Origin: JAKAXG01 sp035702985
Lineage (GTDB): Bacteria > Actinomycetota > Acidimicrobiia > Acidimicrobiales > Palsa-688
Assembly: GCA_035702985.1 (NCBI GenBank)
Contig: DASSZD010000096.1
Coordinates: 1 to 19,541 of the forward strand
Direction of reading: 5' to 3'
Length of the DNA stretch: 19,541 nucleotides
Of the stretch, positions 13,992 through 19,541 are shown one piece after another (the first letter of the stretch is position 1; every line of letters starts with the position of its first letter). The translations under genes were made by a program, and so were the position numbers. The notes below the pieces were generated by a model. That model was not told the origin of the DNA and did no database searches. It saw only the letters and a list, made by a program, of their open reading frames with translations.

Positions 13992-15668
13992 GTGACCCGC
14001 CCCACCTTCGGGAGGATGACCATCAGCGACCGCCCCGCTCACCCGGACACCGATACCCCTGCCCTGCCCGGGTGGGCCCAGCCCACCCCGGGCGTGCCGC
14101 CGGCGCCCGTCCCCGAGTCGCGCGCCTACCGGCTCAAGCGGCTGTTCCTCGGGCCTCCTCTCATCAGCGACCAGCTCAACGACGAGCGCCTGGGCAAGCC
14201 GACCGCCCTGGCCGTGCTGTCCTCCGACGTGATGTCCTCCTCGGCGTACGCCACCGAGCAGATACTGCGCATCCTGATCCCCGTCGGCGGCCTGGCGGCG
14301 TTCGGGCTGGTCACACCGGTCACCCTGCTGATCCTGGCCGTCCTGGCGGTGGTGACCATCTGCTACCGGGAGGTCGTCAGGTCCTACCCGAAGGCGGGCG
14401 GCTCCTACGTGGTCAGCCGGGACAACTTCGGGCCCAACGTGGCCCAGATCGCCGGCGCCGCCCTGCTCATCAGCTACACCATCACCGTGGCCGTGTCGGT
14501 GGCGGCCGGGACCGACGCCATCATCTCCGCCGTCCCGTCCCTCGCCTCGGCCGCCGTGCCCATGTCCATCGGGTTCGTGGTCCTGATCGCCTACGGGAAC
14601 CTGCGGGGACTGCGCGAGGCCGGCAAGGTGTTCGCCGTCCCCACCTACTTCTTCATCGCCAACATGGCGGTGCTGATCGTCTCCGGGCTGGTCAAGGCCG
14701 CCCTCGGGGACCTGGGGCACGCCCCGGCCGTGGCCGGGCAGATCCGCCTCGGTCACGAGGGGGGCGGTCTGCTGCTCGGCGTGTCGCTGTTCTACGTGGC
14801 CAAGTCCTTCGCCAACGGCGGGTCCGCCATGACCGGCACGGAGGCCATCTCCAACGGGGTGAGCGTGTTCCGGGAACCGCAGGCGGTCAACGCCCGGGCC
14901 ACCCTGGTGGTCATGAGCACCATCCTCGGGGCCATGTTCCTCGGGGTGTCGGTGCTGTCGGCGCTGGCCCACGTCCGGCCGTTCGTGTCGGGGACGCCCA
15001 CCGTGGTGTCGGAGATCGGGCGGCTGGTGTACGGCCACGGCACGGCCGGATCGGTGATCTACGGGTGCCTGCAGGCGTCCACCGCCCTGATCCTGATCCT
15101 GGCCGCCAACACCAGCTTCACCGGGTTCCCGTTCCTGGTCAGCTTCGTGGCCGAGGACAGCTTCCTGCCCCGCCCGCTCACGGTCCGGGGCCACCGCCTG
15201 GTGTTCTCCAACGGCATCCTGGTGCTGGCGGTGGTGTCCATCGCCCTGCTGGCCGCCACCCGGGCCCAGGTGGCCTCGCTGATCCCCATGTACGCCATCG
15301 GGGTGTTCACCGGCTTCACCATGGCCGGGGTGGGCATGACCAGGCACCACCTGACCCATCGCGAGCCCGGCTGGCGGCGCAGCGTGGTCATCAACGCCGT
15401 CGCCGGCTCGGTCTGCCTGCTGGTGGTGGTCATCTTCGCCGTGACCGAGTTCACCAGCGGCGCCTGGGTGGTCGTGGTGGTCATGCCCCTGCTTATCTGG
15501 GGCCTGATGCGGACCAACGCCCAGTACCGCACCGAGGACGCGGTGCTGGCCGAGGGGGCGGCCATGGAGGCGTGCGAGGCCCGGTGCTGCGCCGCCACAC
15601 CGCCATCGTGCTGGTCGACCGCATCGACCTGGCCACCGCCAGGGCCATCCAGTACGCCCGCAACCTGA
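13992..15668 (+). CDS. KimA-like potassium transporter (APC superfamily), membrane domain, frameshifted at its tail
   Basis: As read, 558 residues. Residues 60-515 form about 12 helices of the APC fold and resemble Bacillus KimA, a K+/H+ symporter. TM1 is LSSDVMSSSAYATEQIL, with the ion-site Asp and Tyr of KimA (D36, Y43 as I recall). Another conserved block is SYPKAGGSYVVSRDNFG. At the position matching KimA D117 this protein has Ser (LISYTITVAVS). After YRTEDAVLAEGAAMEACEA the frame is lost at a CCC run (15580-15582). The last 28 residues to the stop at 15668 are out-of-frame sequence. With one extra C the reading continues into the tail at 15584-16414 and gives 807 residues. The start is GTG 13992 (no SD) or ATG 14016, whose GGAGG is too close to work normally. 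No room exists upstream for a c-di-AMP riboswitch. Confidence 0.85.
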   Translation: MTRPTFGRMTISDRPAHPDTDTPALPGWAQPTPGVPPAPVPESRAYRLKRLFLGPPLISDQLNDERLGKPTALAVLSSDVMSSSAYATEQILRILIPVGGLAAFGLVTPVTLLILAVLAVVTICYREVVRSYPKAGGSYVVSRDNFGPNVAQIAGAALLISYTITVAVSVAAGTDAIISAVPSLASAAVPMSIGFVVLIAYGNLRGLREAGKVFAVPTYFFIANMAVLIVSGLVKAALGDLGHAPAVAGQIRLGHEGGGLLLGVSLFYVAKSFANGGSAMTGTEAISNGVSVFREPQAVNARATLVVMSTILGAMFLGVSVLSALAHVRPFVSGTPTVVSEIGRLVYGHGTAGSVIYGCLQASTALILILAANTSFTGFPFLVSFVAEDSFLPRPLTVRGHRLVFSNGILVLAVVSIALLAATRAQVASLIPMYAIGVFTGFTMAGVGMTRHHLTHREPGWRRSVVINAVAGSVCLLVVVIFAVTEFTSGAWVVVVVMPLLIWGLMRTNAQYRTEDAVLAEGAAMEACEARCCAATPPSCWSTASTWPPPGPSSTPAT

Positions 15669-16414
15669 GCCCCGACGAGCTGTACGCGGTGCATCTCAAC
15701 GTGGACAACCGGCGGGCCGAGGCCATCATGCGCCGGTGGCAGGACCTGGGCCTGTCCCGGCTGGCCCTGGAGGTGATCGAGGTACCCGACCGGCGCCTGT
15801 CCCACGCCGCCATGGAGCTGGCCAGCCGGGCCGCCGCCGACGAGCAGACCGAGGTCAGCGTCCTGATCCCGACCCGGGCCTACACCGGCAGCTGGGCGGT
15901 GCTGCTGCACGGCAAGAACGCCAACCGGCTGGTACGGGCCCTGGGGCAGATCCCCCACGTCAACGCCACCGTGGTGCCGTTCAACGTGGGCGACGTGGTG
16001 GAGGCCGAGCGGGCCCTCAGGCAGGGCCTGCAGTCCGGGTCGGAGGGCCGGGCCGCCCGCTCCGGCCGGCCCGGCCGGCCCGAGGCGGACGCCACCCGCT
16101 ACGTCCAGGTGCCCGGGACCACGCCCATCGCCGAGCTGCGGTTCCGTTCACAGGCCCGGGTCGCCGGGCGCATCCGCTCCGTGCGGGTGCAGCCCGCGTC
16201 GGAGTCGCCGGCGCTCGAGTGCACCATCACCGACGCCAGCGGCGGGGAGGTGACGGCCGTGTTCATGGGCCGCAAGGAGGTGCCGGGCATCCGCACCGGC
16301 ACCCAGATCCTGCTCACCGGCGTGGTCGGGCAGCGCCGGGGCCAGATGGCCATCCTCAACCCCATCTACGAGCTGCTGGCGGTGCCCGACAGCGACGCCG
16401 CCCCGGGCGCTTAG
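15584..16414 (+). CDS. Cytosolic tail of the KimA-like transporter: USP-like domain plus OB-fold domain (out of frame with the membrane part)
   Basis: 276 residues if initiated at GTG 15584. Residues 5-136 (HTAIVLVDRIDLATARAIQYARNL ... VSVLIPTRAYTGSWAVLLHGKNANRLVRALG) match the USP-like cytosolic domain that follows the membrane part in KimA. Residues 137-170 are a charged, Gly/Arg-rich linker. Residues 183-266 (RSQARVAGRIRSVRVQP ... VFMGRKEVPGIRTGTQILLTGVVGQ ... AILNPIYELL) resemble the small OB-fold proteins encoded beside trkA/ceoBC genes in actinobacteria. It is most simply the detached C-terminus of the transporter, split by a missing base near 15580. Separate translation by reinitiation at GTG 15584 is possible, with GGAGG about 13 bp upstream. 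The stop is 2 bp from the convergent crotonase gene. Confidence 0.8.
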   Translation: MLRRHTAIVLVDRIDLATARAIQYARNLSPDELYAVHLNVDNRRAEAIMRRWQDLGLSRLALEVIEVPDRRLSHAAMELASRAAADEQTEVSVLIPTRAYTGSWAVLLHGKNANRLVRALGQIPHVNATVVPFNVGDVVEAERALRQGLQSGSEGRAARSGRPGRPEADATRYVQVPGTTPIAELRFRSQARVAGRIRSVRVQPASESPALECTITDASGGEVTAVFMGRKEVPGIRTGTQILLTGVVGQRRGQMAILNPIYELLAVPDSDAAPGA

Positions 16415-16416
16415 AG

Positions 16417-17250
16417 TCAGGCCCGCCGCGACGGGAAGTCGGGCGGTCGCTTCTCCACGAAAGCCCGGAACGCCTCGGCGGTGTCCGGGCTGGAGGCGAT
16501 GGCCAGGTGCCGGGTCGCCTCGTAATCGACGAAGTCGGCGAAGCCCATCCGCTCGGCCGCCACGTAGTTCTGCTTGAGCGCAGTGAGGGCGGTGGGGGAC
16601 TTGGCCAGCAGCCCGGCCAGCAGCTCCTCGGTGTCGGCCCGGAAGGTGCCGTCGGGGTACACCCGGGCCACCAGGCCGATCTGCAGGGCCTCCTCGGCGC
16701 CCACCCGGCGGGGCAGGAACGACAGGTCCCGGGCCCGGGCCGCCCCCACCACCCGGGGAAGGGACCAGGGCAGGCCCATGTCGCCGGCCACCGCCACGTC
16801 CAGGAAGGCGGTGTTGAGGCGGGCCCCGGCCGCCATCACCCGCAGGTCGCAGGCCAGGGCCCAGCCCAGGCCGGCGCCGGCGCACGCCCCGTTGACGGCC
16901 GCCACCGTCACCGCCGGCATCTCGTGCAGGAGGGTGGTCACCCGGAAATCGGCCGGCTCCAGCCGCTCGCCGGCGCCGGCCGGTCCGCCGGTGCCGGTCG
17001 GCCCGCCGGTGCCGGCGGAGGTGAAGTGCTTCAGGTCGGCGCCCGGGCAGAACGCCCGCCCCTCCCCGGTCAGGACCAGGACCCGGACCGTCCGGTCGGC
17101 CGCGGCCGCCTCCAGGGCCCGGGTGGCCTCGCGGACCATGAGGTTGGTCATGCCGTTCATGGCTTCCGGCCGGTTTAGGGTGAGGCGGGCCAGGCCGTCA
17201 CCGCGGTTGGCGTAGAGCAGGGTCTCGAACTCTTCATGCGTCGCCGGCAT
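16417..17250 (-). CDS. Enoyl-CoA hydratase/isomerase (crotonase) family protein
   Basis: A 277-residue crotonase-fold protein. RAFCPGADLKHF (66-76) supplies the first oxyanion-hole region. VNGACAGAGLGWALACDLRVMA (119-140) is the second, CoA-binding stretch. LPRVVGAARARDL and SPTALTALKQNY are later family blocks. Both glutamates used by classical hydratases seem absent: the GGGCE position reads GAGLG and the GQPE region reads FLDVAVAGDMG. D157 may act instead, as in isomerase-like relatives, so the reaction is uncertain. Residues 79-94 are a Gly/Thr/Pro repeat loop encoded by an 18-bp tandem repeat. The start is ATG 17250. A TAGCGT box 9 bp before it suggests a very short or leaderless transcript. 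It is divergent from the NYN/PIN-like gene across 44 bp. Confidence 0.9.
   Translation of the reverse strand: MPATHEEFETLLYANRGDGLARLTLNRPEAMNGMTNLMVREATRALEAAAADRTVRVLVLTGEGRAFCPGADLKHFTSAGTGGPTGTGGPAGAGERLEPADFRVTTLLHEMPAVTVAAVNGACAGAGLGWALACDLRVMAAGARLNTAFLDVAVAGDMGLPWSLPRVVGAARARDLSFLPRRVGAEEALQIGLVARVYPDGTFRADTEELLAGLLAKSPTALTALKQNYVAAERMGFADFVDYEATRHLAIASSPDTAEAFRAFVEKRPPDFPSRRA
16985..17015. repeat. 18-bp-period tandem repeat inside the crotonase gene
   Basis: CCGCCGGTGCCGG occurs at 16985-16997 and again at 17003-17015. The 18-bp period is six codons, so copy-number change keeps the frame. It encodes Gly-Thr-Gly-Gly-Pro-(Thr/Ala) units in a loop after the first oxyanion-hole motif. 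Confidence 0.7.
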
Positions 17251-17259
17251 CGCCGGCCG

Positions 17260-17287
17260 ACGCTACCCCTCGGCGCCCGGCCAGACT
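17260..17287. promoter_or_regulatory. Divergent -10-like boxes between crotonase and NYN/PIN-like genes
   Basis: In the 44-bp divergent gap, TAGCGT on the minus strand (17265-17260) and CAGACT on the plus strand (17282-17287) each end 7-9 bp before the respective start codon. No Shine-Dalgarno is seen before either gene. Spacing fits leaderless transcription in both directions. This rests on short, degenerate motifs. Confidence 0.3.
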
Positions 17288-17294
17288 GTCGTCG

Positions 17295-17720
17295 GTGCTG
17301 ATCGTCGACGCAGCCAACGTGGTGGGCTCGCGCCCCGACGGCTGGTGGCGTGACCGGGCCGGGGCGACGGGGCGGCTGATCACCCGGATTGCGGTGGCGG
17401 TGGCCGCCGGCAGCCTGGCACCCCCGGTGGTGGTGGTGCTCGAAGGGCGGGCCCGCTCGGCCGCCGAGCCGGCCCTGCCCGAGGGCCTGACCGTGGTGAG
17501 GGCACCGGCGGCCGGCGACGACACCATCGTGGACGTGGCCGCGTCCGCCGGCACCGGCGCCCCCGCCGGGGCGGTGGTGGTGGTCACGGCCGACCGCGCC
17601 CTGCAGCAGCGGGTGCTGGCCGCCGGGGGCCGGGTGTGGCGCCCGGGGCGGCTGCTCGACCTGCTTCCGGCGGAACCGGACGGTTACGGGCGGGGGCGGA
17701 AGGGCCCGTCCGGGCGGTAG
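17295..17720 (+). CDS. Small NYN/PIN-like domain protein
   Basis: A 141-residue protein with the look of a PIN/NYN nuclease fold. The first strand ends in an acidic residue (MLIVDAANVVGSRPDGWW; D5, N8). A GDD pair lies mid-protein (D75, D76 in AAGDDTIVD), followed by VVVVTADRALQQRV (D100) and a final strand-helix (GRVWRPGRLLDLL). Acidic residues at these positions bind the catalytic metal in NYN/PIN RNases, so RNA cleavage is plausible but not shown. A basic tail (YGRGRKGPSGR) could bind nucleic acid. The GTG at 17295 is chosen because the first strand starts immediately; there is no SD and the transcript may be leaderless. The double palindrome begins 38 bp past its stop. Confidence 0.82.
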   Translation: MLIVDAANVVGSRPDGWWRDRAGATGRLITRIAVAVAAGSLAPPVVVVLEGRARSAAEPALPEGLTVVRAPAAGDDTIVDVAASAGTGAPAGAVVVVTADRALQQRVLAAGGRVWRPGRLLDLLPAEPDGYGRGRKGPSGR

Positions 17721-17757
17721 GCGCCGGACCGGGCGGTCGCCGGTTCGATGGCCCCCG

Positions 17758-17846
17758 CATCTGTGAGCCATTTTTCCTTCTGTGAGCGGAAATGACATCT
17801 ACACATTGCTGAAACGGCTCACAGAACATAAATCGGCTCACAGATG
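17758..17846. repeat. Concentric double palindrome, four copies of TGTGAGC, AT-rich island
   Basis: Outer arms CATCTGTGAGCC (17758-17769) and GGCTCACAGATG (17835-17846) match over 12 bp. Inner arms TTCTGTGAGC (17778-17787) and GCTCACAGAA (17817-17826) match over 10 bp. Both pairs share the same centre (17802), and copies on each side are 19 bp apart. GC content is about 45% (40 of 89 by count) against well over 70% around it. It lies between the convergent NYN/PIN-like and VOC genes. A TG...CA-bounded, multi-repeat end structure recalls IS21-type element ends, so a small non-autonomous element or relic is possible. A regulator array or terminator structure are alternatives. No flanking direct repeat was found. 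Confidence 0.75.
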
Positions 17847-17915
17847 GCCGGGTCGGGCGGCCGCCGGTCGCGTCGACCACCATCGGCACGGCTGCGGCCA
17901 CGCCCGCGGGCCGGG

Positions 17916-18386
17916 TCAGCCGGCGGCCGCCGCCCTCATGGCGTCCAGGTCCAGCTTGGACATTCCCAGCATGGCCTTCATGGCCCGCTGGGCCCGCTCC
18001 GGGTCGGGGTCGCCGAGTACCTCCGGCAGGCCGGCCGGGACGACCTGCCACCACAGGCCGAACCGGTCCCGCACCCAGCCGCACTGGCCCTCGATCCCGC
18101 CGTCCGCCAGGTGGGACCAGTAGTAGTCCACCTGCTCCTGGTCGGCGCAGTCGATCACGAACGAGACGGCCTCGTCGAAGGTGAACTCGGGACCGCCGTT
18201 GAGGGCCAGGAACGGCTGGCCGTCGAGCTCGAACGCCACGTTGAGGACCGAGCCGGCCGGGCGGGGGCCGGCGTCGCCGTAGTAGCTGACGTTGGTGACG
18301 GCCGAGTTGGGGAACACCGAGACGTAGTAGTCGGCGGCTTCGAGGGCCTGGGTGTCGAACCAGAGGTTGGGAGTGATGCGTGCCAT
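17916..18386 (-). CDS. PhnB-like VOC-superfamily protein
   Basis: A 156-residue protein of the glyoxalase/bleomycin-resistance/dioxygenase (VOC) fold, in the PhnB or '3-demethylubiquinone-9 3-methyltransferase-like' group. Signature stretches are ITPNLWFDTQALEAADYYVSVFPNS at the start, then LDGQPFLALNGGPEFTFDEAVSFVIDC, then YYWSHLADGG...CGWVRDRFGLWWQVVP. The last is the paired beta-alpha-beta-beta-beta unit. C-terminal LGDPDPERAQRAMKAMLGMSKLDLDAM is usual for the group. The molecular function of these proteins is generally unknown. The start is ATG 18386 (MARITPNLWF), the position usual in relatives; the SD is poor. The frame is open for 11 more codons upstream. It follows the metallopeptidase-like gene in the same direction, with a strong hairpin between them, so it is probably a separate transcript. 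Confidence 0.9.
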   Translation of the reverse strand: MARITPNLWFDTQALEAADYYVSVFPNSAVTNVSYYGDAGPRPAGSVLNVAFELDGQPFLALNGGPEFTFDEAVSFVIDCADQEQVDYYWSHLADGGIEGQCGWVRDRFGLWWQVVPAGLPEVLGDPDPERAQRAMKAMLGMSKLDLDAMRAAAAG

Positions 18387-18426
18387 CACTGTTGGACGGG
18401 TGCCGGGCCCGGGACTCATCGCCTGG

Positions 18427-18460
18427 CCCGGCGCCGCGGGGAACGGCCGCCGGCGCCGGG
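18427..18460 (-). terminator. GC-rich hairpin between the metallopeptidase-like and VOC genes
   Basis: CCCGGCGCCG (18427-18436) and CGGCGCCGGG (18451-18460) pair perfectly over 10 bp around a 14-nt loop. It is located 43 bp past the minus-strand stop at 18504 and 40 bp before the VOC start. There is no T tract, so it is a tentative factor-assisted terminator or a 5' leader structure of the VOC gene. The rest of the 117-bp gap shows nothing else recognisable. Confidence 0.4.
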
Positions 18461-18503
18461 ATCGGGGTGCACGAGCTCGGCTACCACTGCGCCCACCGGC
18501 GGG

Positions 18504-19541
18504 CTACGGCCGGCCGGGCCGGGCCGGGTCCACGCAGCGGGCCGGGTGGCCGTGGCGGGGCGGCTCCAGCAGGGAGGGCTGCCAACCGGCCGGCGTGTTC
18601 CAGGCCGGGGCGGAGATGAGGCTCCCGTCCGGTTCGCACACGTCGGCGATCTCCAGCAACGGGTCCCCGTGACAGCGGGCCGAGGCCAGGATGGTCCAGC
18701 CGTTCGACGGGTCGGTGGCCGCCTCGGAGAACTCGTGGACGGCGAAGATCTCGATGCCGGCCTGGATGGTGGCCGGGGCGTTCATGTGCGGCTGCACCAC
18801 CGCCAGCGGGCGGCAGCCGGTGTGGGCGGACATGGCCGGCCGGCCGGCGGGCAGGGTGCAGCTGCCGAACGGGAGCCTCACCACCCCTCCGGCCACGCCC
18901 GGCACGTGGACGTGGTCCGCGCAGGCCCCGGGTCCGATGCCGATCTGCTCGGCGGTGAGGTCGGTGGCCAGCCAGTACTGCGTGTCGGCGTTGTCGGGCC
19001 ACTTCTCGGCCGCTCGGGCCCTGCGGATCAGGGCGGCCAGATCGCCCGGGGTCAACGCCGGCTGGTGGTGCTCCCGCAGCCAGGCCCGGGGGTCACCGGG
19101 GGCGACCCATTCACCCCCGTCGGTGGCCGGTTGGACCCCGTAGTACTCCTGTAGCAGCGGCTGGGCCAGGGACGGCGCCTGCCTCTCGGTGTTGTCGACC
19201 ACCCGGCGCTCGGCGGGGGTGGCTCCCCAGTCGATCACCCGGATCACCGGATGCCTCTGCACCGGGCCCACGTCGAGGAGCAGCGGCATCCGGCCCTTGC
19301 CGGTGACCTCGCACTGACCGAGACCCATGGCGCAGCCGGCCCTCACCCCGGCGGCCATGGCGTTGACATCGCGGGTGCCGATGGCGCTCACCGCCGACGA
19401 GGCGGCGGCCGCCGCCGCCAGCAGGGCGACCACCCACCTGAACCGCAGGTGGCGCCAGGTGAGGTGGATCCCCACTCCGACCGCGACGGCGGCTCCCACA
19501 CCGGCGCCGATGATCCCGGCGTCGGCCGCCCAGGTCAGTCG
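18504..19541 (-). CDS. Membrane-anchored protein with HExxE...EIxD metallopeptidase-like motif (start probably beyond window end)
   Basis: The frame is open to the window edge. A GTG at 19499 would give 331 residues, but it falls inside a hydrophobic stretch (AGIIGAGVGAAVAVGVGIHL), so the true start is probably outside. A second hydrophobic helix follows (WVVALLAAAAAASSAVSAI, 22-40 from that GTG). The rest looks extracytoplasmic, with eight Cys (56, 63, 193, 214, 229, 276, 288, 322). The key region is AVHEFSEAATDPSNGW (H255, E256, E259, D263), then LLEIADVCEPDG (E283, D286). HExxEAxTDP...EIxD matches a pattern I recall from uncharacterised secreted bacterial proteins, where it probably binds a metal. 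Peptidase activity is inference. The central segment (70-200) is not recognised. Confidence 0.8.
   Translation of the reverse strand, partial: RLTWAADAGIIGAGVGAAVAVGVGIHLTWRHLRFRWVVALLAAAAAASSAVSAIGTRDVNAMAAGVRAGCAMGLGQCEVTGKGRMPLLLDVGPVQRHPVIRVIDWGATPAERRVVDNTERQAPSLAQPLLQEYYGVQPATDGGEWVAPGDPRAWLREHHQPALTPGDLAALIRRARAAEKWPDNADTQYWLATDLTAEQIGIGPGACADHVHVPGVAGGVVRLPFGSCTLPAGRPAMSAHTGCRPLAVVQPHMNAPATIQAGIEIFAVHEFSEAATDPSNGWTILASARCHGDPLLEIADVCEPDGSLISAPAWNTPAGWQPSLLEPPRHGHPARCVDPARPGRP

Noticed and set aside
12432..15359. 975-codon open frame on the minus strand crossing the monooxygenase and the potassium transporter
   Set aside because: The sequence is low-complexity (His/Gly/Gln/Asp repeats). 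It lies antisense to the transporter and out of frame with the monooxygenase, both of which have clear family motifs.
15576..15590. Programmed ribosomal frameshift in the potassium transporter
   Set aside because: The junction (GAG GCC CGG TGC) has no X-XXY-YYZ slippery heptamer and no obvious stimulatory structure; a lost base is simpler.
17758..17846. CRISPR-like array of four short repeats
   Set aside because: The repeat cores are only 7-12 bp, occur in two orientations around a common centre, and have no equal-length spacers between them.

Overview
This is a very GC-rich window (roughly 70-75% by eye) with many GTG starts, 4-bp ATGA/GTGA gene overlaps and several start codons that lack a Shine-Dalgarno sequence. 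That pattern, together with an EthA-type monooxygenase, a NYN/PIN-like protein starting VDAANVVGSRPDGWW and a KimA-like permease with a long C-terminal tail, points to an actinobacterium (Actinomycetota), possibly of an Acidimicrobiia-like lineage. No RNA gene, intact insertion sequence, phage module or CRISPR array was found. No stretch longer than about 210 bp lacks a gene.

Layout. (1) 1-3236, minus strand: a translationally coupled operon of ABC ATPase, ABC-2 permease, NarL-type sensor kinase and response regulator (cut by the window edge). All junctions are 4-bp stop/start overlaps, and a perfect 16-bp palindrome (3295-3310) lies upstream. (2) 3448-3897, plus: a small orphan protein with the LQRxxGNRAV motif known from DUF4157/eCIS-associated proteins, joined to an unrecognised C-terminal domain. 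(3) 3992-6214: a divergent DHA2-type drug-efflux transporter and TetR repressor around a perfect GTGTAC-N4-GTACAC operator. (4) 6344-8619, plus: iolB overlapping a mannitol-dehydrogenase-family oxidoreductase. (5) 8695-9625: a ZIP metal transporter whose promoter -10 region is covered by a 9-2-9 DtxR/MntR-type palindrome. (6) 9646-11235, minus: a kumamolisin-type S53 peptidase with prodomain and all catalytic residues. (7) 11349-13918, minus: an EthA-like Baeyer-Villiger monooxygenase overlapping a possible ferritin-like protein. (8) 13992-16414, plus: a KimA-like potassium transporter whose cytosolic tail (USP-like plus OB-fold domain) is put out of frame by an apparent one-base loss. (9) 16417-17720: a divergent crotonase and small NYN/PIN-like protein. 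(10) 17758-17846: an AT-rich, concentric double palindrome. (11) 17916-18386 and 18504-19541, minus: a PhnB/VOC-fold protein and a membrane-anchored protein with an HExxE...EIxD metallopeptidase-like motif, open at the window edge.

The genes are mostly independent transport, stress and catabolic units, not one pathway. The observations most worth follow-up are the concentric palindrome at 17758-17846, the frameshifted KimA-USP-OB fusion, the GNRAV-motif orphan, the metal box in front of the ZIP gene, and the coupled EthA-like/ferritin-like pair. I found no convincing evidence of a large new multi-gene system.
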